DNA of 62,765 nt from an uncultured Dialister sp. (GTDB lineage Bacteria; Bacillota; Negativicutes; Veillonellales; Dialisteraceae): positions 1-62,765 of the forward strand of contig OMVW01000025.1 in NCBI GenBank assembly GCA_900314595.1. Reading direction: 5' to 3'. Every line of letters begins with the position of its first letter. Position 1 is the stretch's first letter. Positions 16,406 to 24,250 of this stretch are shown here, in pieces. The translations under genes were made by a program, and so were the position numbers. The notes beneath the pieces are model-generated. The model was given only the letters and a program-made list of their open reading frames with translations, did no database searches and had not been told where the DNA came from.

Positions 16406-17233
16406 TTACTTGCGTCTCTTAACAATCAGTTTGGTAGACGCTTTTCTGTTGTCGCGGGTCTTTACGCCGTAAGCCGGTTTGCCCCACGGGGTTACCGGAC
16501 GCTTACGTCCGACAGGAGCTTTACCTTCGCCGCCGCCATGCGGATGGTCGTTCGGGTTCATTACAACGCCGCGGTTAGCAGGACGAACGCCGAGCCAGCG
16601 GTTTCTTCCGGCCTTGCCCAGGGTAATGTTTTCATGATCGTCGTTGCCTACAGCGCCGATGGTTGCGCGGCAGCGGATGTGTACTCTTCTAAGTTCGCCG
16701 GACGGCAGACGGAGCAGTGCGTAATCCCCTTCCTTAGCCATGAGCTGAGCAGAAGCGCCGGCAGAACGAACCATCTGGCCGCCTTTGCCGATCTTCAGTT
16801 CAACGTTATGAACTACGGTACCGAGAGGAATGTTGGTGAACGGCAGGCAGTTGCCTACTTTAATATCGGATTCCGGGCCGCTGGTGACTACATCGCCAAC
16901 CTGGAGTCCTTTCGGAGCCAGGATGTAACGTTTTTCACCATCTGCATACTGCAGAAGAGCGATACGGCAGGTACGGTTCGGATCGTATTCGATGGTAGCT
17001 ACCTTAGCCGGAATATTGTCTTTATTTCTCTTGAAATCAATGATTCTGTACTGACGTTTATGACCACCGCCCTGATGACGAACAGTCATTTTGCCGGAAC
17101 CATTACGACCGCCATGATTATGAACAGGAGCCAGAAGGGATTTTTCCGGTTTATCTGTTGTAATTTCTTCAAAAGTGGAAACGGTCATCTGACGGCGTCC
17201 GGGAGTGTACGGTTTAAAGGATTTATAAGCCAT
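16406..17233 (-). CDS. rplB: 50S ribosomal protein L2
   Basis: 275 aa; contains GKMTVRHQGGGHKRQYRIID and the C-terminal NPNDHPHGGGEGKAPVGRKR with the histidine important for peptidyl transfer. Nineteen bases after rplW. Full length. Confidence 0.97.
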   Translation of the reverse strand: MAYKSFKPYTPGRRQMTVSTFEEITTDKPEKSLLAPVHNHGGRNGSGKMTVRHQGGGHKRQYRIIDFKRNKDNIPAKVATIEYDPNRTCRIALLQYADGEKRYILAPKGLQVGDVVTSGPESDIKVGNCLPFTNIPLGTVVHNVELKIGKGGQMVRSAGASAQLMAKEGDYALLRLPSGELRRVHIRCRATIGAVGNDDHENITLGKAGRNRWLGVRPANRGVVMNPNDHPHGGGEGKAPVGRKRPVTPWGKPAYGVKTRDNRKASTKLIVKRRK

Positions 17234-17251
17234 TTATTTTTACTCCTCCTT

Positions 17252-17533
17252 TTACGCTTCGAAGAGTTCAATCGTTTCGCCCGGTTTAAGGGTAACGATT
17301 GCTTTCTTCCAATCACTGCGACGACCCTGGGTACGGCCCAGACGTTTCATCTTGCCTTCATAACGCATGGTATTCACAGCCTGAACTTTAACTTTGAAAA
17401 CCTGTTCTACTGCCTGACGGATTTCAACCTTGGTGGCAGAGAGCGGTACACGGAATGTATACTTGCGTTCTTCCATGAGAGCTGTAGTTTTTTCCGTAAT
17501 AATCGGTTTCATGAGGATTTCACGTGCTTCCAT
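17252..17533 (-). CDS. rplW: 50S ribosomal protein L23
   Basis: 93 aa: EILMKPIITEKTTALMEERK at the start, VEQVFKVKVQAVNTMRYEGK in the middle. Docking site for SRP and trigger factor at the tunnel exit. The first base of its ATG is the last base of the rplD stop codon (TAATG). Confidence 0.97.
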   Translation of the reverse strand: MEAREILMKPIITEKTTALMEERKYTFRVPLSATKVEIRQAVEQVFKVKVQAVNTMRYEGKMKRLGRTQGRRSDWKKAIVTLKPGETIELFEA

Positions 17534-18159
17534 TATGCCAGTACCTCCTCAATCTTCTTTGCAGCTTCCTGGGTCAGGAACAGTTTATCACAGTTAACGA
17601 TATCATAGATGTTGATTCCGCTCGGAGCGTAAGCTTTAACGCCCGGAATGTTTCTTGCGGAAAGAACAGTGTTATTGCAAGCTTCGCCGCCGTCAACGAT
17701 GAGGGCTTTGCCTTCTGCGCTGAATGCGGAGAGCAGTTTTACGACTTCCTTTGTCTTCGGAGCTTCGAAGTTGATTGCGTCGAGGACAACCAGTTCGTTA
17801 GCGCGGAGCTTTTCGGAGAGAGCGGATTTAACAGCCAGCTGGCGAGCCTTTCTCGGCATAGCCTTTGCATAGCTTCTCGGGGTCGGTCCAAATACTGTAC
17901 CGCCGCCTACCCACAGTGGGGAGCGGATGGATCCGACACGGGCACGACCGGTGCCCTTCTGTTTCCATGGTTTCTTGCCGCCGCCGCGAACAAGGCCTCT
18001 GGTCAATGTGGCATGTGTGCCGAGACGTTCGTTAGCCATCTGACGCACAACTGCCTGGTGAATAACAGCTTCGTTGTATTCTACACCGAATACACTGTCA
18101 TTCAGCTCTATTTCACCGGTTTCCTGGCCGGCTACATTATACAGCTTTACTTTCGGCAT
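17533..18159 (-). CDS. rplD: 50S ribosomal protein L4
   Basis: 208 aa with the tunnel-lining extended loop (RLGTHATLTRGLVRGGGKKP and KQKGTGRARVGSIRSPLWVG). In enterics L4 also attenuates the S10 operon; whether that holds here is not known. Fifty bases after rplC. Confidence 0.97.
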   Translation of the reverse strand: MPKVKLYNVAGQETGEIELNDSVFGVEYNEAVIHQAVVRQMANERLGTHATLTRGLVRGGGKKPWKQKGTGRARVGSIRSPLWVGGGTVFGPTPRSYAKAMPRKARQLAVKSALSEKLRANELVVLDAINFEAPKTKEVVKLLSAFSAEGKALIVDGGEACNNTVLSARNIPGVKAYAPSGINIYDIVNCDKLFLTQEAAKKIEEVLA

Positions 18160-18208
18160 TGAGATGTTCCTCCCTAATCAGAACAATTTTCTGTTGTTCC
18201 AGACAATA

Positions 18209-18850
18209 TTATTTTACAGGTTTAACGGTTTCCTGTACCATGACGAGGCTTCCCTTGGCACCGGGGATCCCGCCTTTGACAAGCATAAGATTACGGGCAG
18301 TATCAACTCTTACTACCTGAAGATGCTGAACAGTGACTCTTTCGCCGCCCAGCTGTCCCGGCATCTTCTTGCCTTTGAATACCTTTCCGCCGCCGCCGGA
18401 CATACGGGCACCGAGGGATGCTGTCTGACGATGGTTCTTGGAGCCGTGGCTTTCCGGACCACGCTGGTGGTTGTGACGTTTAATGGTACCGGCAAAACCC
18501 TTGCCGCGGCTTGTGCCGATTACGTCTACAATCTCGCCTGCTGCGAAGATATCAGCAGCCAGAGTTTGGCCTACTGTGTAAGACGGCTTTTCAGCGAGTC
18601 TGTATTCACGCAGATATTTAACCGGGTCAATACCAGCTTTTTCAAACTGACCCTTTACTGGTTTTGTCAAATGTTTTTCTTTGACAGCGCCATAACCGAG
18701 CTGAACAGCGTTGTAACCATCGGATTCAACGGTTTTAACAGCTGCTACAACGTTTGGCAGAACTTCAATAACACTTACCGGAATCAGGTTGCCGTTTTCA
18801 GCAAATACCTGAGACATTCCTAATTTTGTTCCCAAAATAGCCTTAGACAT
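18209..18850 (-). CDS. rplC: 50S ribosomal protein L3
   Basis: 213 aa beginning MSKAILGTKLGMSQVFAENG, with GTSRGKGFAGTIKRHNHQRG and the W-loop region GPESHGSKNHRQTASLGARM reaching the peptidyl transferase centre. Twelve bases after rpsJ. Confidence 0.97.
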   Translation of the reverse strand: MSKAILGTKLGMSQVFAENGNLIPVSVIEVLPNVVAAVKTVESDGYNAVQLGYGAVKEKHLTKPVKGQFEKAGIDPVKYLREYRLAEKPSYTVGQTLAADIFAAGEIVDVIGTSRGKGFAGTIKRHNHQRGPESHGSKNHRQTASLGARMSGGGGKVFKGKKMPGQLGGERVTVQHLQVVRVDTARNLMLVKGGIPGAKGSLVMVQETVKPVK

Positions 18851-18862
18851 CTTTGCACCTCC

Positions 18863-19174
18863 TTACAGTTTAATATCAATGCTGACGCCGGCCGGGAGTT
18901 CCAGTCTCATCAGCGCATCCGCGGTCTTCTTGGATGGATCGAGGATGTCAATAAGTCTCTTGTGAATACGCATTTCAAACTGTTCACGGCTGTCTTTGTT
19001 GACATGCGGGGAACGAAGAATGGTGTACACATTCCGTTCCGTTGGAAGCGGAATCGGACCGGAGACACGAGAACCTGTTCTCTTGGCAGTCTCTGCAATC
19101 TTCGCTGCGCTCTGATCGACAGCTTTGTGATCATAGCCTTTCAGGCGAATTCTGATTTTTTCCTGTTTCGACAT
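18863..19174 (-). CDS. rpsJ: 30S ribosomal protein S10
   Basis: 103 aa with KIRIRLKGYDHKAVDQSAAK, the GPIPLPTERNVYTILRSPHV loop and RLIDILDPSKKTADALMRLE. First gene of the 14-kb operon. S10 also serves as NusE, the ribosomal partner of NusB and NusG that couples transcription with translation. AGGAGG lies upstream of the ATG. Confidence 0.97.
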   Translation of the reverse strand: MSKQEKIRIRLKGYDHKAVDQSAAKIAETAKRTGSRVSGPIPLPTERNVYTILRSPHVNKDSREQFEMRIHKRLIDILDPSKKTADALMRLELPAGVSIDIKL

Positions 19175-19316
19175 TGAATAAAACCTCCTACGTTCATTTC
19201 CTGAATGAACTGCTCCGTGGAAATTCCCCTGCTATGCAGGCCACCTTCCACTTCATAGTTTTGACTGACTCTTCTTACGTCCTCCGCCCTCGCACGAAGG
19301 CCCGTAAACGTTCAGC
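19175..19316 (-). promoter_or_regulatory. 5' leader of the S10 operon
   Basis: About 140 bases lie between the inferred transcript start and rpsJ. On the minus strand they contain hairpins GTTCATTcaggaAATGAAC and CCTGcataGCAGG. This may be an autoregulatory leader; I do not recognise a known class. Confidence 0.4.
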
Positions 19317-19322
19317 CTTTAA

Positions 19323-19351
19323 ATCATACTATTTTCTCTCCATAAAAGCAA
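19323..19351 (-). promoter_or_regulatory. promoter of the S10 operon
   Basis: On the minus strand TTGCTT (19346-19351), a 17-base spacer and TATGAT (19323-19328). It is the best match upstream of rpsJ and faces it. Confidence 0.55.
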
Positions 19352-19817
19352 GTCTCTCATCAAAGTCTAATTTAATTTCTTGAAAATCTTGTATAAACGA
19401 TAAATACTGGATTTCTACGTTTAGGTCCACCTTATTTAAACATAAACACGTATCCGTGCGTGTACCTATTTACGTTAGAATTTCATTAAACTTTTGGCCT
19501 TTTCGTACTTTTAGATAGAAAAATGGAAAATATGTCTCTTTTTACCTGAAATTTTTGAAATCTATCACTTATCCGAATAACCCGGCCGCTTTTTGACTTT
19601 TCTGCATTCTTCTTTCCCGCAGAACATCAATAAGAACCGCTGAATAGAAATCACATCCCGCAAGGCACGAGCAGCGAATGACATTCAACAATCAACATAA
19701 AGGAAATAAATGAATAACCGGCCCTGAAGAACGAATCACGAAGCCCGAACAACAATTAACGATTAACGGCTAACGACTATATATGTATATAATATAGGCA
19801 CCTCTCTTTGACTCATA
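19352..19817. repeat. non-coding gap with a seven-unit heptad array
   Basis: No gene is seen. At 19729-19777 seven consecutive 7-nt words run without a gap: GAACGAA, TCACGAA, GCCCGAA, CAACAAT, TAACGAT, TAACGGC, TAACGAC. The rest is AT-rich. Confidence 0.65.
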
Positions 19818-19826
19818 TGCTATAAT
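19818..19826 (+). promoter_or_regulatory. extended -10 promoter
   Basis: TGC followed by TATAAT (19821-19826) forms an extended -10 element about 25 bases before the B3/4 gene; no good -35 box is at the right distance. Confidence 0.5.
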
Positions 19827-19854
19827 ATCAATGTTGAGAAACGGAGGTTTTATG

Positions 19855-20592
19855 ATGAAAGTCGTTTATGATGAATCTTTATTTGATACCATTCCCGGGC
19901 TCTGCATAGGGATTCTGGCCATCCGGGCTGTAGACAACAGGGGCCTGAACCTGGATGCGGAAGCTTTCCGCCGCCGCTGCTGCACGGAGGCCAATCTGCT
20001 GCTGAAGATGAATCCATCCATTGCTGAGCCGGATATCGACCGTTATAAAAAAGCTCTTGCCCACGTCGGTGATGAAGGTACTTCGGCCCTTGAAAAAGTC
20101 ATCCGTGAATACAAGAAGGATCTCGGCATTGTAGAAGAGGAAGAAGCAAAGGAAGAGGGAAAATATGAAATCCTTTCCGCTCCGAAGGCAGCCAACCTTG
20201 ATGAGCTGGCCGGTTCTGATGCCCTGCCCCGCATCAATCCTGTGATGGATATCGTACGCAGCGGCATGCTGAAGTTCCATGTGGATATTCATGCTTATGA
20301 TATGGGTGACCGGAAGACTCCTCTTTCCATCCGCAAAGAAAACGGAGAATGGGTCGTGGCCCTTGGCGATGGTATTTCCACCCATCACTGGTTCTGTGAA
20401 GATGGAGACACTGCCCTTATTAATGAAGACTCTGAAAATATCCTCATCCTTATTACAGGCTTTGGCGCCAGCCGCAAGAAAGTGGCAGCTGCCAGAAACG
20501 AACTGGCCCGCCGCATGAAGACTGCTTTTGACCGTTCTGTAGAAACCGGCTGGATCGAAGTCAAACCATACGAATTTACCGCTACCATTTAA
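19855..20592 (+). CDS. B3/4 domain protein (solo PheT-like tRNA-binding domain)
   Basis: About 245 aa. The part from residue 120 on follows the B3/B4 domain of phenylalanyl-tRNA synthetase beta: LPRINPVMDIVRSGMLKF in place of the GINPVVDIVN consensus, then AYDMG, a glutamate/asparagine loop (ALINEDSENILILITGFG) and a terminal helix. Solo B3/4 proteins are thought to act as tRNA or amino-acid editing factors, but few have been tested. GGAGG is seven bases before the ATG at 19855 and four before the ATG at 19852. A DEDDh exonuclease gene begins four bases later and is probably co-transcribed. Confidence 0.75.
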   Translation: MKVVYDESLFDTIPGLCIGILAIRAVDNRGLNLDAEAFRRRCCTEANLLLKMNPSIAEPDIDRYKKALAHVGDEGTSALEKVIREYKKDLGIVEEEEAKEEGKYEILSAPKAANLDELAGSDALPRINPVMDIVRSGMLKFHVDIHAYDMGDRKTPLSIRKENGEWVVALGDGISTHHWFCEDGDTALINEDSENILILITGFGASRKKVAAARNELARRMKTAFDRSVETGWIEVKPYEFTATI

Positions 20593-20595
20593 ACC

Positions 20596-21183
20596 ATGAA
20601 ATACGCTGCACTTGATTTTGAAACGGCTTACTGGGGACCCGCCAATGCCTGTTCCCTGGGTATCGTCGTCAGTGACGGAAAAGAAATCGTCGATGAATGG
20701 TACCATCTCATTCATCCCCTTTCCATGGAATTTGACAAGGGCTGCATGATGGTCAATCACATCCGACCAAAAGACGTGGAAGATGAAAAAAGCTTTCCCT
20801 GGTTCTGGAAGGAAATATCATCCCGCCTGGAAGGAACCATCGTCTTTGCCCATAATGCTCATTTCGATATGGGTGTCCTTTCCTCAGCCCTTGATACATA
20901 CCATCTCCCGGATATCCATTTCCGCTATGGCGATACGGTCGTCCTTTCCCGGAACCTCTGGAAAGACATGCCCAACCACAAATTGAATACCGTAGCTGCA
21001 GAGCTTGGCTTCGATTTCAATCATCACCAGGCACTGGATGACGCCAGGGCCTGTGAATATATCGTACGGAAAGCGCTGGAAGAAACAAAAGCTCCCTCCA
21101 TTGAAGAACTGATGAAACTGACAGGCCAGAAACTGAAAAACTTCAACGTCAAACGGACGGGGATGACGGCGAAAAATAAATGA
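20596..21183 (+). CDS. DEDDh 3'-5' exonuclease family protein
   Basis: 195 aa with a DnaQ-like exonuclease fold. Motif I is ALDFET (D7, E9), motif II lies in FAHNAHFDMGVL, and motif III is HHQALDDARACEYI with the histidine of the DEDDh subclass. A BRCT domain, common in longer relatives, is absent. The substrate may be DNA or small RNA. Second gene of a pair with the B3/4 protein; a strong terminator follows directly. Confidence 0.88.
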   Translation: MKYAALDFETAYWGPANACSLGIVVSDGKEIVDEWYHLIHPLSMEFDKGCMMVNHIRPKDVEDEKSFPWFWKEISSRLEGTIVFAHNAHFDMGVLSSALDTYHLPDIHFRYGDTVVLSRNLWKDMPNHKLNTVAAELGFDFNHHQALDDARACEYIVRKALEETKAPSIEELMKLTGQKLKNFNVKRTGMTAKNK

Positions 21184-21184
21184 T

Positions 21185-21217
21185 AAAAAGGACGCATCAT
21201 CAGATGACGTCCTTTTT
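21185..21217 (+). terminator. terminator after exonuclease gene
   Basis: AAAAAGGACG and CGTCCTTTTT flank an inner ATC/GAT pair; the hairpin begins two bases after the stop codon and ends in a T-run. Confidence 0.9.
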
Positions 21218-21284
21218 GATTACCTGAAATAGATAGACTGCCCGCAGGGAAAGTACCTTCTAACGAATACCGGAAAGCTTTAAG

Positions 21285-21520
21285 CTCATATGCCTACACC
21301 GTCCGTGTCGAACCGGCTGGCCATACGAATACCTCAAAGCTCGCGTCTCATTTGCCTCCACAGTTCAAGCCGAACCGGCTGGCCAACGAATACCCGGAAG
21401 TTCCCGACTCATTTGCCCCCACAGTTCAAGCCGAACCGGCTGGCCATACGAATACCTCAAGGTTCCTGCCTCTTTTGCCTCCTCAGTTCAAGTCGAACCG
21501 ACAGGCTTCATTTCTTCACT
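21285..21520. repeat. about 66-bp tandem repeat, four units
   Basis: The unit contains GAACCGGCTGGCCA, GAATACC and CATTTGCCTCC...AGTTCAAGC. Four imperfect units run into the 3' end of the histidine phosphatase gene. Related phrases (TCATATGTGCCTCC, GACTTGAACCGGCTTG) recur at 37.27-37.62 kb. Confidence 0.75.
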
Positions 21521-22155
21521 CTCCCGAAAGGCTGACTCATCTTCCACTCCGCCGGAATATAATCATCTTTTCCCCAGTCGGAAATGGTCATTTCTCCATT
21601 CTCCACATCCACCCGGGCAAGGCCGCAGTTATTGATGGGGCGTTTCCAGAGATCATTCAGCGGAAGGCCGGCTGCCTTCAGAAGAATCGTGGACATGCAG
21701 CCCATATGGGACACGAGGAGAATGGTATGGCCCTCTTCTCTCGCGAGAATTTTCTGAAAAGCCTCCCAGGCCCGGTCCTGGACCTGCTGAAAGGTTTCCC
21801 CTCCATCCACTCTGACTTCTCCCGGCGTATTCCGCCACACGTCATACTCACCGGGATAGAGCTCATCGATTTCTTCCGGCGTATGCCCATCCCATCTGCC
21901 CAGGGCTGCCTCCATCAGGCCTTTCTCCGGAATAATGGGAATCTTCCTTTTTCCCCGTATGATGGAAGCCGTCTCAAATGCCCGCTTCAGGGGACTTGCA
22001 TAAATAGAATCAATCTTGATATTTCTGAAAAAATCTGACGCAAAGGAAGCCTGTTTCTTTCCCCTTTCACTTAACGGAATATCGGCCCTCCCCTGCATGC
22101 GATGCAGCGCATTCCAGGACGTCTCCCCATGGCGGACGAAATAAAAAGTAGTCAT
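21508..22155 (-). CDS. histidine phosphatase family protein
   Basis: 215 aa. The RHG phosphohistidine motif is R8-H9-G10 (FVRHGETSWN), followed by GRADIPLSERG; an EAALGRWDG segment holds the acid residue and LVSHMG the second catalytic histidine. It belongs to the branch that includes CobC and cofactor-independent-mutase-like phosphatases. The substrate is not predictable from context. Transcribed towards the upstream exonuclease unit, with its last codons next to a tandem repeat. Confidence 0.88.
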   Translation of the reverse strand: MTTFYFVRHGETSWNALHRMQGRADIPLSERGKKQASFASDFFRNIKIDSIYASPLKRAFETASIIRGKRKIPIIPEKGLMEAALGRWDGHTPEEIDELYPGEYDVWRNTPGEVRVDGGETFQQVQDRAWEAFQKILAREEGHTILLVSHMGCMSTILLKAAGLPLNDLWKRPINNCGLARVDVENGEMTISDWGKDDYIPAEWKMSQPFGRVKK

Positions 22156-22289
22156 TCTTCTCTCCTTTGAACCATGCTTTCACTATTTATCAAACATGGC
22201 TCCTGGTAACGATTCTACACCATGATCCCACTTTTATCCACCCTGCGAGAGCAGAGGGGAAATCAAAGGCAATGACAATCTTTGACCCA

Positions 22290-22394
22290 AAATTATGATA
22301 TACTCAAATCAGGAAGGCAATACAGGCACGGTGCGGTCTGATCTGCGGTAATCCCCATGGCCGGTCCTGTATCCATGCCTTTACTGAACACAGG
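22290..22394 (+). other. remnant of a CRISPR leader
   Basis: The stretch resembles the leader of the main array: ATGATATACTC (22295 region) matches ATGATATACTC at 33671, then GGCAC, GCGG, ATCTGCG and a final ACACAGGAT just before the repeat. It precedes a single decayed repeat. This reads as a second array that has lost its spacers. Confidence 0.6.
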
Positions 22395-22425
22395 ATAAAA
22401 AAGATCCCCATTCAGGGGACGAAAT
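22395..22425 (+). CRISPR. solitary degenerate CRISPR repeat
   Basis: It contains AAGATCCCC, then ATTCA and GGGGACGAAAT; compared with the array repeat it lacks one T of CATGGGG and ends AAATG. The last repeat of the main array (36432-36464) has the same two changes, so this is a terminal repeat without spacers. Confidence 0.65.
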
Positions 22426-22970
22426 GAAGGACCACGACAAAAAGCCTTCGCCGATGAGAAATCTTTGGTAAGGCAGGAGATCACCCTTCTCTGTCAGCGA
22501 GAGCAGGAACCGTTAAGCGGTGCTTTCGGTCGTGAGTAGAGGGATAGAAGTGGGATTGATTGTCAGTGAGTTTCTCTCTTTGCCTCTTTTTCCGTTTCCT
22601 GACTATACAGTGCAAAAAGTCCATTTTTGTTCCATTATATTTTCATTAGAAATTTTTATGGCATCAAAAAATGTAGATTTTATCGTGCTTCCCGGATTTG
22701 ATTTTTGGCGGTTGTCAAGATTTTTTGACGATTTTTTTGATTTTTTGATACGAAATCGGATAAGGGGAAAAAATGGCGGCAAAGCCGCCTGATGAGCAGC
22801 CTTCCCGGACAGGACAGCCATGGATGGGATGATTGATGTTTGCTCCTGCACTACAGTTTCACGCCATGTACAAGGAAATCCAACAGCATGCTGCAGGGCA
22901 AACCTTCCCTGGGATGGACAGCCTGCGGAGCAGGCGGATAGGTTGTTAAACGCTTCCTGTCGAAAACGGG
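22395..22970 (+). repeat. left copy of the CRISPR trailer repeat
   Basis: Direct repeat of 36432-37115. From 22419 to about 22580 only two mismatches are visible against the right copy (T/C in TTTGGTAAGG, A/G in GATCACCC). Beyond that the copies diverge, with small insertions, but keep landmarks such as GATGGGATGATTGATG and GCGGATAGGTTGTTAAACG. No conserved reading frame is shared. Confidence 0.85.
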
Positions 22971-23146
22971 AATGATTTCCCGGATACATCAGATTTTTGC
23001 AGACATTGTCGATTATTACGAAAGATGAACCTACCCGGCCGCTCCGCGTCCACCCTTCCAGCACTCGGAAGGGTGGGGCCCGGTAGTATGCTTTCCTTTT
23101 TTCTCATACCTGCCTTGCAGGGTCAGTGCAGAAATTTTTCTTTCCC

Positions 23147-23505
23147 CTTGAGTTGTACCACACGAGCAGTCTATAACCCGCAAGGATAAAAAGTCGCAAC
23201 ACTATTAAAGTCGCAACACTATTGCAGTCTATTGCTTTCACCGCTTCCGTTTTTCTTTTCCTTTTAGTTGTACCACAAGAGCAGTCTATAATTCACAAGG
23301 ATAAAAAGTCGCAACACTATTAAAGTCGCAACACTTTTGCAGTCTATTGCTTTCATCGAAAAAGTCGCAACACTATTAAAGTCGCAACACTTTTGCAGTC
23401 TATTGCTTTCACCGCTTCCATCTTCCTTTTCCTTTTAGTGGTACCACAAGAGCAGTCTATAACCCGCAAGGATAAAAAGGTCGCAACACTATTGCAGTCT
23501 ATATA
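23147..23505. repeat. tandem array with AGTCGCAACACT core
   Basis: Units of about 110 bases begin with AGTTGTACCACAAGAGCAG, contain GGATAAAAAGTCGCAACACT and AAAGTCGCAACACTATT, and end GCAGTCTATTGCTTTCACC. The AGTCGCAACACT or GGTCGCAACACT core occurs seven times. Units three and four are truncated. The reverse frames give repetitive CKSVATL-type peptides that are artefacts of the repeat. Confidence 0.85.
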
Positions 23506-23620
23506 ATCGGAAGGTTCCGGGCAGTCAGGATGTGAATGACGGGTGCTATGAAATGTAAAAAATTCAGCAGCATGAAAGAAGAGTTTCCGTTGTATGTAAA
23601 GAGAGTGAGGAGAAACAGGT

Positions 23621-23884
23621 ATGGATCCAGATTTCAACGACTTTAAAGACATTACCATCAGAGCATCCGGCACTGACGAAGAGGGGCTCCGTATCACCAT
23701 TGATACGGAAGAAAAAGATTCCACCGTTATTACCACGAACCTCATTCTGGCCTTATGTGCCATGTATCAGATTCCGGAGAATTACCTGCCGGAATTATTC
23801 AACGTTTTTGTTCAAGTGCTGATGAATGCTAAAAATGATGCGGAAAGCAGAAGAAACTTTGACCACCCGGAACCGCTGCGGTGA
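23621..23884 (+). CDS. small hypothetical protein upstream of cas10
   Basis: 87 aa, acidic (many Asp/Glu in the first 35 residues), with a hydrophobic helix TTNLILALCAMYQIPENY and a C-terminal amphipathic segment. GAGGAGAAACAGGT before the ATG is a good ribosome site and the codon use looks genuine. I recognise no family. It lies between the repeat array and the cas operon, with its own terminator-like hairpin at 24018, so it is not clearly part of the cas transcript. Confidence 0.6.
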   Translation: MDPDFNDFKDITIRASGTDEEGLRITIDTEEKDSTVITTNLILALCAMYQIPENYLPELFNVFVQVLMNAKNDAESRRNFDHPEPLR

Positions 23885-24189
23885 AGAGAAGATGGAGTCT
23901 TCCCAGAGCTGGGGCCGCAGAGAATCCGGGGACTCAGCCAGGAGTCCGGGGTCATAGCATAGAATTGAAACAGGGGATATAGTTAGCTGTTAGATATTCC
24001 CAGTTCGCAGTTGTGGGGGCCGCCTTTACATGGGAGAGGCGGTCCTTTTCTATAAATTTTAACCGCCTGCAAGGGCAGCCATCTGCTTCTTGTGTGCCCG
24101 TTCCGGAAAAGATATTTTTCATCCGGAAATACAGGGCTTCTTTGAAATACCGGGCCTCGGCAGCCGCCTTTTGATTCTACAGTTGACAG
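23885..24189. other. gap between small ORF and cas operon
   Basis: The gap contains a weak heptad run at 23981-24015 (TAGTTAG, CTGTTAG, ATATTCC, CAGTTCG, CAGTTGT) and a terminator. Nothing in it reads as coding. Confidence 0.5.
24018..24052 (+). terminator. terminator upstream of cas promoter
   Basis: Stem GGGCCGCCT/AGGCGGTCC (one G-T pair) with an 11-base loop, followed by TTTTCT. It isolates the cas promoter from the left. Confidence 0.8.
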
Positions 24190-24218
24190 TTGAATTTATG
24201 AATGCCATTGGATACAAT
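24190..24218 (+). promoter_or_regulatory. promoter of the cas operon
   Basis: TTGAAT (24190-24195), a 17-base spacer and TACAAT (24213-24218), with an overlapping TTGACA at 24183. It lies 33 bases before cas10. Confidence 0.55.
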
Positions 24219-24250
24219 GAAGTTAACGATTATCTCATAAAGGAGATGAA

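Noticed and set aside
22603..23064. 153-aa minus-strand ORF in the left trailer copy
   Set aside because: Not conserved in the right copy and lacks a ribosome site.
23353..23763. 136-aa minus-strand ORF with AIDCKSVATL-type repeats
   Set aside because: Encoded by the AGTCGCAACACT tandem array and overlapping the better supported plus-strand ORF.
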